A stretch of 64,000 bases of DNA, taken from Drosophila miranda. Lineage: Eukaryota > Arthropoda > Insecta > Diptera > Drosophilidae. Position numbers and translations under genes: made by a program. The notes below the pieces were generated by a model that was not told the DNA's origin, did no database searches, and saw nothing but the letters and a program-made list of their open reading frames with translations. The stretch covers positions 17,156,001 through 17,220,000 of the forward strand of contig NC_046676.1 in the NCBI RefSeq assembly GCF_003369915.1. The letters run 5' to 3'. The number at the start of each line of letters is the position of its first letter. Within the stretch, counting starts at the first letter, position 1. This document shows positions 37,501 to 49,500 of this stretch, one piece after another.

Positions 37501-39265
37501 CTGCAGCTGTCTCCTGTTCGACGGCATCATCCTCCTCCTGGACCATGGACACACGTGGCGGCATCATGGATTTCCTGGACGAACCCTGCTGGGCCGGAGG
37601 GAAGAAGCTCTTGCGACGCGGCATCTTATTGCCGGGCAGGCATACAGTCTCCTCCATGTCAAAGCTGCCGTGCACCGTAACATTCCGCTTCTCCAGCCAC
37701 TTGGCCGCCAGGAGCTCCTCCGCCTGGTACTCCTGCTGTTCCTCGTCGTTGTAGAGCTTGTCAAACACGACCTGCAGACCCGGAACAGGGGGCGGCTTGT
37801 AGTACTTATCCAACTCGTCCAGCGGCTGCGGCTTGGAGACACTAGCAAAATTCGGATAGCGACGCACACCCTTCAAGGTGTTGCCCGTGCCCCACCACTC
37901 ATCGTTGCGCAGCACGAATGCGTGCTGGGGATCTCGACGCTTCAGGAAGCAATAGGCGCGGTACTCCTCTGGGGAGAACTCCAGGTTGGGGCGCGGGTAC
38001 AGCATGCACTTCTGGTAGCACGGCAGGCCGTTTGTGTTGGGCTCATCCTCAATGGTTACTGGCGTTATCCAGGCCTCCTGCGGCTTATTTTTCGCCACAA
38101 AGTTGGGCGGAAACTTGAACGGTTTGTCAATGTGGCGCTCGTAGTTGGTGATGGGCGGCAGTTTCTGTTCATCCACGTGTATGTCGAAGGCCAGGTCTGG
38201 AGCGGCATTGCAGCCGAAGATCTTGCCAGGCTTGTGAGGCTTGACGTGGGCCTTGTTCCAAGCCACCGGCTCCTTAAGATTCTCCTGATCACGTGCCGCG
38301 TCGATGATCGAACGTAAGCTGGACTTCACTTCCGGCTCGACTGGTGGCGGGACATTGAAATCGGTGTTCTCATCGTTGAAGACCTCCACATTGCGACCGG
38401 CATTGCGCATGCGGCTTGTGCTGGGAGCATCCGCCTGTGGGAGAACAATTGCAGTCAGACATTCCTGTAGAAGGCACCTCCACTCACCTGCACCACGCCC
38501 GGCATCTGGCTCTTGACCGCTGCACCAGTGCGTACACTGCCCACTGTGATGGTGTTGCTGCTTCTCTTCCGTTGACCATGCAGCGACTGCAGCGCCATAC
38601 GACGCTCATTCAGCTCTTGGGTCGCAGCATTGGCCTCATCACCATCGGAATAGAGCATGCGCTGAGCAACCGCGTAGTTGAAATGCTGATGGGCCTCCTT
38701 CAACTCTTCCAGCGGCTCGGCCCGGCAGGAGAGGCCCAGGCGGAAGATCTCATCGGCCTTGCGCATGTTGCCGCTCAGGTCGTAGCAATATGCCCAGGCA
38801 ATGTACAAGTCCGCCAGCATTGTGCCGATTCCGCTGTCGTACAGCTGCTGGTAGCACTCGATCTGATCCTCCTGATTCTTCATCTGAAGCCCAACAAAGA
38901 ATTACTCCATGAACTGGCAAATACTTGGCCAAACTTACGAATTTGATGAAGAGCTTGATGAGCCGCCTGTCCTGTCTGTAGCGCTCGTCCTGCTCGAATT
39001 TGGTCAGGCATTGGTAGAGGGCCGTCTGCAGGCCAGAACTGGTGCCGCCCGCCGGATAGCTCTGCTCAATCCAGCAGATGTACGTACACCACGGCTCCAG
39101 CGGATCACTGCCAGTGTATGTGTGCACGTCCTTTTCCATTTGCTTGCGCTGCGCCAGCAGCTCCTGGCTTTGTGTGGGGTCCTGGGAGAGGGACGCCTGC
39201 AGCAAGCTCACATTGCGACCGCTGGCCAAAGGCTGGATGTTTTCCTTTGCGGCGTCAAAGTCCAT
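34525..39265 (-). pseudogene. BubR1: BubR1, copy 4: frameshifted, kinase-less (Mad3-like) if real
   Basis: Exons 38939-39265, 38488-38883, 35346-38434, 35035-35282 and 34525-34972 match the other copies, but a run of five G is four G at 36012-36015. The frame is lost late in exon 3 and stops at 35960. The predicted product is about 1065 aa: it keeps the KEN box, TPR region and GLEBS segment and loses the whole kinase domain. The kinase exons downstream remain intact, as expected of a very recent change or of a homopolymer sequencing error. A kinase-less product would resemble yeast Mad3, which still works in APC/C inhibition, so it need not be inert. Type B in its 5' half (with copy 2); kinase half like copy 3, plus private SDHGSL for SDYGSL. 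Confidence 0.8.
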
Positions 39266-39308
39266 CTTAGTTTTTCATTCGAAAACAAAACTAATAAAAC
39301 AAGAAAAA

Positions 39309-40470
39309 ATGGAACGACCGACACAACTGTAAATGAAATATACGCGCCGAAATAAATGCTAGGAATGGCAAAAAACATGAACTATCTATCGATATTTTCG
39401 GTGAAAACCCGGTATTCCGATCGAAACAAAAAATTCAAGAATAACGAATGCATAAAGAGAAAATAAAACAATGGAACGACAGACACAACTGTAAATGAAA
39501 TAAACGCGCCGAAATAAATGCTAGGAATGTCAAAAAACATGAACTATCTATCGATATTTTCGGTGAAAACCCGGTATTCCGATCGAAACAAAAAATTCAA
39601 GAAAAACGAATGCATAAAGAGAAAATAAAACAATGGAACGACCGACACAACTGTAAATGAAATATACGCGCCGAAATAAATGCTAGGAATGGCAAAAAAC
39701 ATGAACTATCTATCGATATTTTCGGTGAAAACCCGGTATTCCGATCGAAACAAAAAATTCAAGAATAACGAATGCATAAAGAGAAAATAAAACAATGGAA
39801 CGACAGACACAACTGTAAATGAAATAAACGCGCCGAAATAAATGCTAGGAATGTCAAAAAACATGAACTATCTATCGATATTTTCGGTGAAAACCCGGTA
39901 TTCCGATCGAAACAAAAAATTCAAGAAAAACGAATGCATAAAGAGAAAATAAAACAATGGAACGACAGACACAACTGTAAATGAAATATACGCGCCGAAA
40001 TAAATGCTAGGAATGTCAAAAAACATGAACTATCTATCGATATTTTCGGTGAAAACCCGGTATTCCGATCGAAACAAAAAATTCAAGAAAAACGAATGCA
40101 TAAAGAGAAAATAAAACAATGGAACGACAGACACAACTGTAAATGAAATATACGCGCCGAAATAAATGCTAGGAATGTCAAAAAACATGAACTATCTATC
40201 GATATTTTCGGTGAAAACCCGGTATTCCGATCGAAACAAAAAATTCAAGAAAAACGAATGCATAAAGAGAAAATAAAACAATGGAACGACAGACACAACT
40301 GTAAATGAAATATATGTGCCGAAATAAATGGTAGGGCTGGTAAAAACATGAACTGTCGATAGTAGATTCGATATTGTACAAAAATACTGTTCTATCGATA
40401 TTTTCGCTGAGAACCCGGTATTCCTTTTGAAACAAAAAATAAAAGAAAAACGAATGCATTTAGAGAAAAT
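39309..40470 (-). repeat. 162-bp DRE minisatellite, seven monomers, upstream of BubR1 copy 4
   Basis: Monomer starts (ATGGAACGAC) fall at 39309, 39471, 39633, 39795, 39957, 40119 and 40281, an exact 162-bp period. The last monomer is diverged and about 190 bp long because of an insertion. Intact TATCGATA sites lie at 39387, 39549, 39711, 39873, 40035 and 40197, and at 40393 in the last monomer. The repeat includes the BubR1 leader and promoter, so this is a tandemly multiplied promoter segment. Confidence 0.9.
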
Positions 40471-40796
40471 AAATGACACTCAATTTATGAGGAGCTATTT
40501 TTACGTCAATGAAGCAATAAAGCTCCTCCATTCCCCTATCGACTAAACGGAGCGGTAATCTAAAATACCTCTCCGCATAACGGTGAAATTCATGTGAAAG
40601 TAAAGCGGCAGAGATTTGGAACCAGATTTTGAAGATTCAGGAAGAGTTCCGATTGAGTCAAGTTTTTGACGGCCTAAACGATGAGCCTGAAAACCGTTTC
40701 GCGATATATCAGCTTTTTTTATTTGTCAAATATTAATGTAATATTTAAAATCTAATACTCCGAACCCCTGTTGACTGCGTTTGGTATCATGTATTC
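40471..40796. other. spacer between the BubR1 array and the mle stop codon
   Basis: Unique, non-coding. It contains the mle 3' untranslated region and poly(A) signal. Nothing else is seen. Confidence 0.6.
40718..40723 (-). terminator. mle poly(A) signal
   Basis: AATAAA on the minus strand, about 75 bp downstream of the mle stop codon at 40797. Confidence 0.6.
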
Positions 40797-43700
40797 TTAG
40801 AAGCCGCTGCCGAAGCTGCCCCAGGTGCTGCCATCGCTGCCGCCGGCTTCGGATCCGCCGCAAAAGGTACTGCCACCAAATGTACTTCCGCCTTCACTGA
40901 AATAGTCTCCGCCTCCATTACCATTGTTACTGCCATCAAAGCTGCCTCCTCCTCTATCTCCTCCCCAACTTCCCCAGCCTCCTCTGCCACGATAGCCTCC
41001 GCCGCCTCTATAGCCTCCACGGTCACGATAGCCTGCTCCACCTCTAAAGCCTCCTCTTGGGCCATTTCCAAAGCCTCCACCGTCTCCACCAAAGCCGCCA
41101 CCTCTATGGGGCCCGAATTCTCGCTTGACATAGCCGCCTCCGAAATTATTGGAAAAGTTGCCGCCTGGAGCAACTGCTTCGAAGCGTCCTCTCTTTGCCG
41201 ATCCACTACCTCCAACGCCAAAGGCGGCTTGACGCGACTGATGCGGCAAGATCCCCTCCTCACGTCGCAGCCCAAAGTCTCCAGCCGTCTGCACACAAAT
41301 ATCCCTGACCACGTCGACCAGCTTGGCGTAGGGCTCCTCCAGCTGGAGGACAGTGTCCGGCTTATCGCAGGCAATCGTGATGAGATCCTCCAGAGCGGGT
41401 TTCAGGGCCGCAATCATGGCAGCATGCTCCGGTTCCATCTCAAAGCTAAGCCAGTTATCCACGCGTATCAAGTTGTTGGCGGCAAGATCGATTTTGCGCG
41501 ACCCAAAGAGCATCACCTGGAGGGGCGCGACCATCGACAGCTGCTTGCAGGAGACGGCGCGAGTGCGGATCTTCTCGCCGAAGACGAAGAACGGGTAGGG
41601 GAAGGTGACGGCCAGGTTGCTGCAGTTCACCGAGGTCTTGTGCAGCAGCGCCGCCTTGGACTCGGTGGTCAGCACCTTGCGCTTCTCCTTGTGCACGCAG
41701 ATGTTGGGGTAGAGGCCCAGACAAAGCAGGGCCAGCGCCGTGTCGAGTATCGGATCTTCCACATTGGCATTCACCTGGTGCGGGATCATGCACTCCTCCG
41801 GAAAGCCGGCCTGCTGCAGCAGGTCGAGAAGCTGCTGCTTGGCATCGAACATCACGTTCATGGTGGACAGCTGCAGACCCTTCCATTCGCAGAAGCGGCT
41901 CTCCTCCTGCTCGCCCTTGTGCTTCGCCTTCTGCCACATCTGGGAGGCCACAATCATGGCCACATGATCGGAGCACTTGCCCCCGCTCAGGGCCTTCTGG
42001 TGGTTGGCCAGACGACGCTGCCCAATGTCCAGGGCAAACACCTCCGAGAAGGTGCTCGAGTAGGAGGCCATGCTGGCGACCAGATCGGCGCATCCAAAGA
42101 CAGCGCCCAACACCATCATCTTGCCGAGGCGCGGCTCGACCGGAAGGCGCGCCAGGAGGCGGCCCAGCGGCGTCAGCGCATCGTTGGCATCCAGACAACG
42201 CATTTCGCGCAGCAGCACCTCCGCTTCAATCACGGCGTCCACTGGCGGCGGCTCCAGGGCCTTGGACAGAAAGTGATGGATGGCCCCAAGGCGCAGCAGC
42301 TTGATCGTCAGAGCCATCTCATGCAGTGGCGTGCGGAACATCTCCGGCGTGAGGTTCTCCTCGAGGACTTCGAAACGGGCCCGAGAGCACAGAGTGAAGC
42401 AGAAGCCGGGGCGCACTCTTCCCGCCCGTCCCTTGCGCTGCTCCAGATTGGTTTTGCTGGCCCACACCGTGGCGTAGCTGGTGAGGTTGTTGTGCGAGGT
42501 GAATAGCTTCATGCGCGCCTTGCAGATGTCGATCACGAACACGATGTCGTCGATGGTGATCGATGTCTCCGCAATGTTGGTGGACAGAATGATCTTGGTG
42601 ACGCCTTCGGGCACCGGCTCGAACACCTTGCGCTGGTCGTCGCGTGGGATCTGTGAGTGGCATGGCAGGATGCGGTACGTCGGGGAACTAAAGTGGTTCG
42701 AGGTCTGCAGGAACTTCATCAGGGCGAATATAAGGTTCCAGCCGGGCAGGAAGACGAGAATGGCGCCGGGTATGTTCTTGGACTTGATGTGCAACAGAAG
42801 CGATTCGATCAGCTCGAAACTGACGTCCGACTCGGAGAGCATGCCCATGGCGGTGCGCGTCTGCTGCGAGTACTTTTCCTCGCAGATTTTGTTGCAGTTC
42901 GTCTCCCCATCCTCCTTGTTCTCGCTGAGCAGCAGTCGCTCCTCGTCGTCGGCCTCCTTGCGCTTGCGACGCGACTCCAATGAGGGTACAAAGCCCGTCA
43001 TCTGGAGCACGTCTTCCAGGAAGAACTGCTGCACGGGGAAGGCTCTGCCCGGAACCTCCAACACGGGACAGTTCCCAAAGTACTTTGAGAACAGCGTGGT
43101 GTCAATAGTGGCCGACATAAGGATGACTGGTAGGGTAAAAAAAAACCATTTCAATAAAGGATTTACACACAGCATCTGGGTACGCACCATGCAATTCGGG
43201 ATAGGTGGCCACCATGTCCCGCAATATGACCAACAGGAAATCACTATTCACGTCTCGCTCGTGTATCTCATCCACAATGATATGCGAGACGCCGCGCAAG
43301 CCCGCCTCCAGCTTGCGCAGGAGCACGCCCACGGTGCAGAAGAGGATGGCGCCGTAGGGTCGGGGAAAAGCGGACTCAAAGCGCACCGAATAGCCGACAG
43401 CGTCGCCGAGCTCCTCGCAGCGCTCGCGGGCGACCCGCTCAGCCACCGAAATCGCCGAGATGCGACGCGGCTGGGTTACGTAGATGTTGGCGTAGCCGCC
43501 TTGCCCGGATGAGATGTAGTCGTCGAGGATGTATTGGGCTATCTGGGTGGTCTTGCCGCAGCCGGTGTTGCCCCGTATGATCACCACGGGGTTGTCGTTG
43601 ATGGCGCTCAGTATCTCCGAGCGCATGGCCGCGATGGGCAGCTTGTCGCGAAAGTCGAGAAACTGCTGGTACTCGCTATCGTTGTGGCGTCGATCCAGGA

Positions 43701-45423
43701 TGCTCCGCTCGAAGTTAAGGGAGAGGTCGTCGATGGAGGCGGTGGCCAACTCGCCCTCGTCAATATTGCAGGCATGCCATGTGTTCCAGTTGGGCATGGG
43801 CGGTGCCCACGGAATCACAGCGCATTCCTGACGCTTCTCGCCCTCATGCTGCGAGTCCAGAATGTTGCTTTGGACCTGTACAGACGCAGAGTCAGTGACA
43901 AACCCTAGTCAAGATTTTCCTCCCATCAATTCAGGGACTACTTACAATCAGGGGAATGGGTGCACCATCTGGCTCCACTTTGATATTGCGTGGATTAACC
44001 ACGGGCAGATCCAGCATCTTGATCACATTGTCTATGTCGTTCACCAGCTCTGGCGCCAGCCGGACTGGGTAAGGCTTCAGCTCCTCCTCCTTCTTCTTCT
44101 TGAGCGTTCCGCTGAAGGCCTCGATGACCTTCAGATGGAAGAGCTGGCGCACCAGGGACAAGGCGCACGACTTGCTGGCCGACTTCTTGTTGGAGCCCGT
44201 CTCCCTGGCCGTCACCTTGCGCTTCAGGCCCGTCACGAAAATCGACAGCTCGGCCATAAAGCTCCTAAAGTGAGGCAAGCAAAGGTGTTAGGAGGAACCC
44301 TATTCTTTTATAGACATGGCCAGGCCACTGGTCACTTACCGGCAGGGTTGATCACAATAAAACAAGCTGTGCGCTACCGTGGCCAGAGCCCTCTCAGAGC
44401 TTCAGAGCGATGTGGTACTCAATTGAAGGCCAAAACCCATGCCCATGATTGCGTTGCGAGATGCGTTAAATCTACGCCTTGCACGCGGGTCCGTGGCATT
44501 TACAGACCTCATGCAAGGCTGCCCAGAACGCAGTTGATTAGTGTAACGTACCACGTCGCTCTGCCTGCTCGGCTCCTCACGAATTGCGCACAGTGTTTCG
44601 GGACTACTGGCTGCGTTCCAGTCTTGGAAAAGAAATAAAATCCAAATCCAGAACGCAGCTTTAAAAAAAAACACAAAAAACAAAAACAAAAAAAACGCAC
44701 AACGGCAAACAGAAAATACTTGCAGTGGTGCTGTGCACTTACCTAGCATGGTCCGGACCCACTGGTGTGTACTTGTAGTCGTCGCGAATATTATTTGCCT
44801 GCTTGTACATGTTCAGGCGATCCTTGGCGTTCTCGATGGTCCAGTTGCCATGGATGGCGGCATTCACGTCGATGGACTCTGCCTCGTTCATGTCTTTCTG
44901 TTCCTGCACATGGTCAATGATGTTGAAGCGATCGAGAGCGCCGCCACCGCCGCCGCCAGTGTGATTCAGCGGTCGGTAAGCTTCGCCCAGGTCCTGTGGC
45001 CCCGATTCGTTGGCGAAAACGCGATGCCCGCTTCCGCCAGCACCATCGCCATGCGACGGAGTTCGTCCCGGGGGCGGAGCACCCCCATCCCCTGGCACAT
45101 CAGTGGCATTTAGTTTGCCAGAACGCACCAGATAATTGACAAAATCACGACAAGCGTTCTTCTCGGCATCCTTCTTATTGGTTGAATTTCCCACGCCGAT
45201 ATAGGGAGTCTGCTCGACACGCACTTCGCACAGAAAACGTTGGCGATTCTTCGGCCCTGCGAAAATCAATTGCAATGCAAAATCAGGACCGAGGGACACC
45301 AGCTTCAGAAGCCGGGTGGGGGGCTAAAATGTATTTTCTTCACTTACCTGTTTGGCGCACTTCCAGGTTTGGTTCTGTGCGAGTTTTCGCACAAAACTGG
45401 AAAAGAAAAGACTTCATATCCAT
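40797..45423 (-). CDS. mle: maleless (MLE), DExH-box RNA/DNA helicase of the dosage compensation complex
   Basis: Five coding exons: 45348-45423, 44743-45256, 43946-44264, 43188-43875 and 40797-43126, about 1308 aa (D. melanogaster about 1293). MLE, orthologue of RNA helicase A/DHX9, remodels roX RNA and helps load the MSL complex on the male X. The start [13 protein letters not shown] opens dsRBD1, split by intron 1; dsRBD2 spans exons 2-3 (AELSIFV to LVRQLF). Helicase motifs: GNTGCGKT at about 405, DEIH at about 505, SAT at about 537, TNIAETS, and QRKGRAGR, then the winged-helix/HA2 and OB-fold regions. The last 120 or so residues are glycine-rich with RGG-type sequence and a GGST-like end; they lack the regular GGYGNN repeats I recall from D. 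melanogaster. The 478-bp intron 2 is the only one over 100 bp. It shares a divergent promoter with Src42A. Confidence 0.97.
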
Positions 45424-46567
45424 CTTTTTTCTCCAATAACAGTTTTTGCTTAATTATTTGTTGGTTTTTTTTCACAAATTTTCTTTTTGTGCCGGAATAG
45501 GCCTTAGGGTTGCAAGCAGTGTGACCGCGGACATATCAATAAAATATACCAAAAATTCATCACATATATCAAAAAATACCGACGTATTATTTGTATTCAA
45601 TTTATTTATTTACATTGTAAATACACATTTGCTACATATTAACTACACTTTTGTGTATTACCAAAAGCGACACCTGAAGGGGAAATGTGTAGGCATGGAT
45701 CTATATTTTCCGCCAAATATACCTCCAGTCGTTGAACTGTTTAAATAGAGGGGGCTTAATTGGGTAAAGTTCGTTTTTGGCACCGGTATATTTTTCGGTA
45801 TATTTTTAAAGTGAGACGGTATATTTCGGTACATTTGTGAGGTGTATTTGTTCGATAGGTCCGCGGTCACACTGCTGCAAAATCTCAATTTTTACAACAA
45901 CGCGATGAAAAATTAAGTTAAAAATGTGAACGCGAATGCTCAAACAGCTAAAAAATAGTGCGTGAATGTGTTCCAATAGTTAATCTGTGTTTTTTACTTG
46001 TTTCCAATGCGTCAGCGACGTCACAATGCGTTGTGTTGAGTGCTAGCCAGCTCCAGCATCACATATACACATGCACACGCACACACACACGAGTGCAATT
46101 GTAGATAAAAGTAAGAAAATACATACGTACACATGCATGGTGACCGTCGTGTGTGTAAGCGTTTAAATTAGTTGGTCCATCTGTCGAAAGGAAAACACGA
46201 ATACAATTACAGTTACAAGTTGGGAGTCGCCACCGAGTTGCACCGCAAAGCAGAGGAACGGAGACAGAGCGAGAGAGTGACCAAGAGAGAGCGAGAGCGG
46301 AGCGATAAGTGCCAACACCCAGTGCTGGATCTCAAGCGAACAAATAAACAATAAACAAAAGGCGCGAGGGGCACGGGCACTGCTGCGGGCACGGGCACGG
46401 GTACGGGTGCAGTGAAAGTAACAGTAAACGTAATCGCAACAAGCTGCAATTTGGCTTCCATTCATTGCATTTAACACGGAAAACGCACGCACGCACCCAC
46501 AGACAGGGGACAGGGGCAACAACAAGCAGATAGCAACACACTCTTCCTCCTCCTCCGCAACGCAACC
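45424..46567. promoter_or_regulatory. divergent mle / Src42A promoter region and Src42A leader
   Basis: The 1.1-kb interval holds two copies of the M1BP core-promoter motif (CGGTCACACTG), facing outward: minus strand at 45517-45527 for mle and plus strand at 45864-45874 for Src42A. They sit in an 18-bp perfect inverted repeat (45515-45532 and 45859-45876). Between them are matches to Ohler motif 6: GTCGGTATTTTT on the minus strand at about 45572-45583, and CGGTATATTTTT on the plus strand near 45796-45807, with similar ones at 45784 and 45827. Both starts lack TATA, as usual for housekeeping-type fly promoters. From about 45890 to 46567 is probable Src42A 5' untranslated sequence. Confidence 0.75.
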
Positions 46568-49500
46568 ATGGGCAACTGTCTAACCACACAGAAGGGGGAG
46601 ACGGACAAAGTAAATGTCGATCGCATCAAGCTGGAGGATCCGGGCACGGCGATTGGCGTGGTGGGTGGGGTACCACAGATAGCCATGCCCATCGGCCAGC
46701 CGCCGGAGCAGGTGCGTCCCGTGCCGCAGATACCCGAGAGCGATCCTGCGAATGCGAATGCCAAGATATTTGTCGCCCTCTACGACTACGATGCCCGCAC
46801 CGACGAGGATCTGAGCTTCCGCAAGGGAGAGCACTTGGAGATACTGAATGACACACAGGTGAGTGACTCAATCGTACGTATACTCCTATGTATATGTATT
46901 TGTATGGCTGTACGGTATATACATATGTGTTGGTATGGGTGTTTGTGTTGAGTGCAAAAGAGTAGCTGATAAAATGTGTGTATTTCTGATAACGGTAGTT
47001 GTTGTGATACCACCCCCTACTCGAATCGGACATGGGCATATGCATTCATCGAGGGGCACAAACCAATCAAGGTTGGGATGTGTTATTAATGAATTAGAAT
47101 CATCTGATGGAAGAAGATCTTTGAGAAAAGAGACAACAACTACGGCCAGAGTCACGAATAAGAGGAACGCAAAGAGCTACAAAAACCGGGGTACTTATTG
47201 GGTATCTCATCGGCGAAACATTGCCATCTATTGTCATCGTATTTGTTTGTTTTTTCCCGGCTTGAACCATTCCCAAATGGCGGCGATACAAACGATAAGA
47301 GATAGTAGATATCGCAGCCGTCTAATCCGACTCCGTTGGTGCGCTATCGTTTATTTATTTATTCAACGCTGCGCATCGATGATTGGAATCTGGAATGTTG
47401 GCTTTTCATCAAACGAAAACACCTCTTTAATTATGGCATTTATCAATTTGCGGGGGCCTTAATTGCTCAATTCGTGAGACATGAAAACTGGCCCCCCACC
47501 AACCACCCACCGCCCACCACGGATGGGGATTAGTTTTTAGTTTTGCAATCAGTTTGCGGCAGATGCGGATTCCATTCGAAAGCTTTCGCGAGTGCTTTGC
47601 TTTAATGCTTTGTTCCGACAATCAATTGTATTTATACACGATTTTCCATTCGCTTATCGACGGCACTGTGCGCCATGAGTCGTGTGGGGCTGTGCTGTGC
47701 ACCAAATGTGCACGAAATGTATGCGGGGGCTTCGCCCCTCGGCTTGCCACTTTCCCCGACTGAAAAACCAATGTGCTCCCTCACCAGCGATGCGTCATGC
47801 TCATGCCCTACAATAATTTGAAACTTTTCGCCGACGCTCACTTCTTTTCAATGTCGCCAATTTTTTTCGTTCTTTTCGGGGGGAGGAGGCACAGTCTACA
47901 GCAGCAGACTGGCACTTCAACCAGCTCGAAAGAGGGTCTCTTCGAATCTGAGATAAAACGTTGATTATTGATTGCCATTTCTGTCTGAATCATCCTTAAA
48001 GTTGAGTATTTTCAACACCACCTCTCTCCTGGACTCTTCCTGGACCGGAACACACAAAATATAAACTTTTGATGGTCTTTCACATGGTTTTCTTACACTA
48101 TCTTCATCGCCAGCGGATGTAGGGAACAAAAGTAACAGCGCCGGAAAGAGTATTTGTTCTTTACAGTAGTCGCATCTTCTTTTGAGTTCAGCTGGAGCTC
48201 GTTCGCCGTCCTAGACGACTAATTAACTCAACTGCAACTCCACTTGAGACCGAACGGAGGCACAGACCCAGTCCCAGTCCCAGACACAGACAACCCTGTT
48301 GGCATTGGGTAAACAAACATAAGTAAGATAGTTGGAATTTTTGAACGTATTCTATGATTAGCCCGCGGAGGTCGCCGCCCCACGCCAGCCCACCCCACCC
48401 ATTCGTTTGAGAGGCGTTTCTATTGTGACATAAGTGGCAGCAGAAGCGGCTGACCAGAAATATTCATCTCGTGAATATTTAAAGACTTTACGTCAACATA
48501 GCCATGACCACCTTACTACACTCGCCGGCGGAGGATCCCGGCGCTAAATGCATGACGTCCGCCTCTGGCCGCTGGCCAAGAGATGCACACCGTCCCCACC
48601 CCCCCCCTGTCCACGGCCAATGGCAGTGCCAGAATCCGTGTGATTATCTCATAAAAGTTCTGTAATTTCGTAGATGGAATCAACATTATCGGCGTGGTGT
48701 ATGGCAGTTCCATGGCAGCCGCTTCCGGTGGCTCTCCAACTGCGGCATCGTTTAATTTAAGTACCCCGCACCACGCACCGCGCACCTCCACAGAGAGCCA
48801 CACGACTTTCAACGCAGAGACAGCGACAGCGGCAGCACACAAAAAAATATGTACAGAATGTTGTCTCGTATTGTATACACATATGTATATGAAAACGCTG
48901 GCCAGCTGGCTTCCTTTTGTAAACATGTTGCACACACTCCCAGAGGGTAGCATCATGTTGAGCAGATCTTAGCATAGTTTTTTTCTCTTTTTGTTTTTCG
49001 TTTTCTAGTCTTCGCTACAGATCTTTCCCGCATGAAATATTGAACAAAAATATCACTGAATGGCGTGTTCTCCAATCATACGATGTTGGCCATGATAGTA
49101 TTGGGTGAGGGATATGGCCTTCAGATCCTATAGGAGAACTAGTCTAGGAGTTTTCTTTTGTAGAATTGTGGATAATACTATACAACACAGAATACTATAT
49201 AAGAAATCTTCTCTAAACTACATATTAAATTCCAATACATCATTGGAAACTCGATTTATCTCTATAACTGTTAGGGTATATAAACATCGCTTCGATCAAA
49301 GCAACATTTCTTGCATTTTTTCGCCGTCTTCTTCGATGGCGCGCGACTTATGGTCCCAGCGTCATGCATAGAAATCAAAATTGTATGTAAAATAATAAAA
49401 AAAAAATACTTTATGGGTGTGCCGGGAGGGAGGGGTCTCTTTATCGTTGTCTCTTCATTGTCAACGGATTCTCCTCTCTCTCTCTCTCTGGGGTTTCCCT

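Larger units (their letters stand above)
34301..40470 (-). repeat. BubR1 tandem unit 4 (6.2 kb), no Helitron, expanded minisatellite
   Basis: The last unit, next to mle. It lacks the Helitron and has seven monomers upstream of the gene. Its right edge grades into unique DNA, so it probably keeps the ancestral upstream flank. Confidence 0.9.

Noticed and set aside
39309-40470. Regular 162-bp repeats looking like a CRISPR or centromeric satellite
   Set aside because: Units are contiguous with no spacers, contain the BubR1 leader and promoter, and number only seven; this is a promoter minisatellite in a eukaryote.
41106-42506. 466-codon plus-strand frame opposite mle
   Set aside because: Antisense shadow of the conserved MLE helicase exon, with composition typical of a complementary frame.
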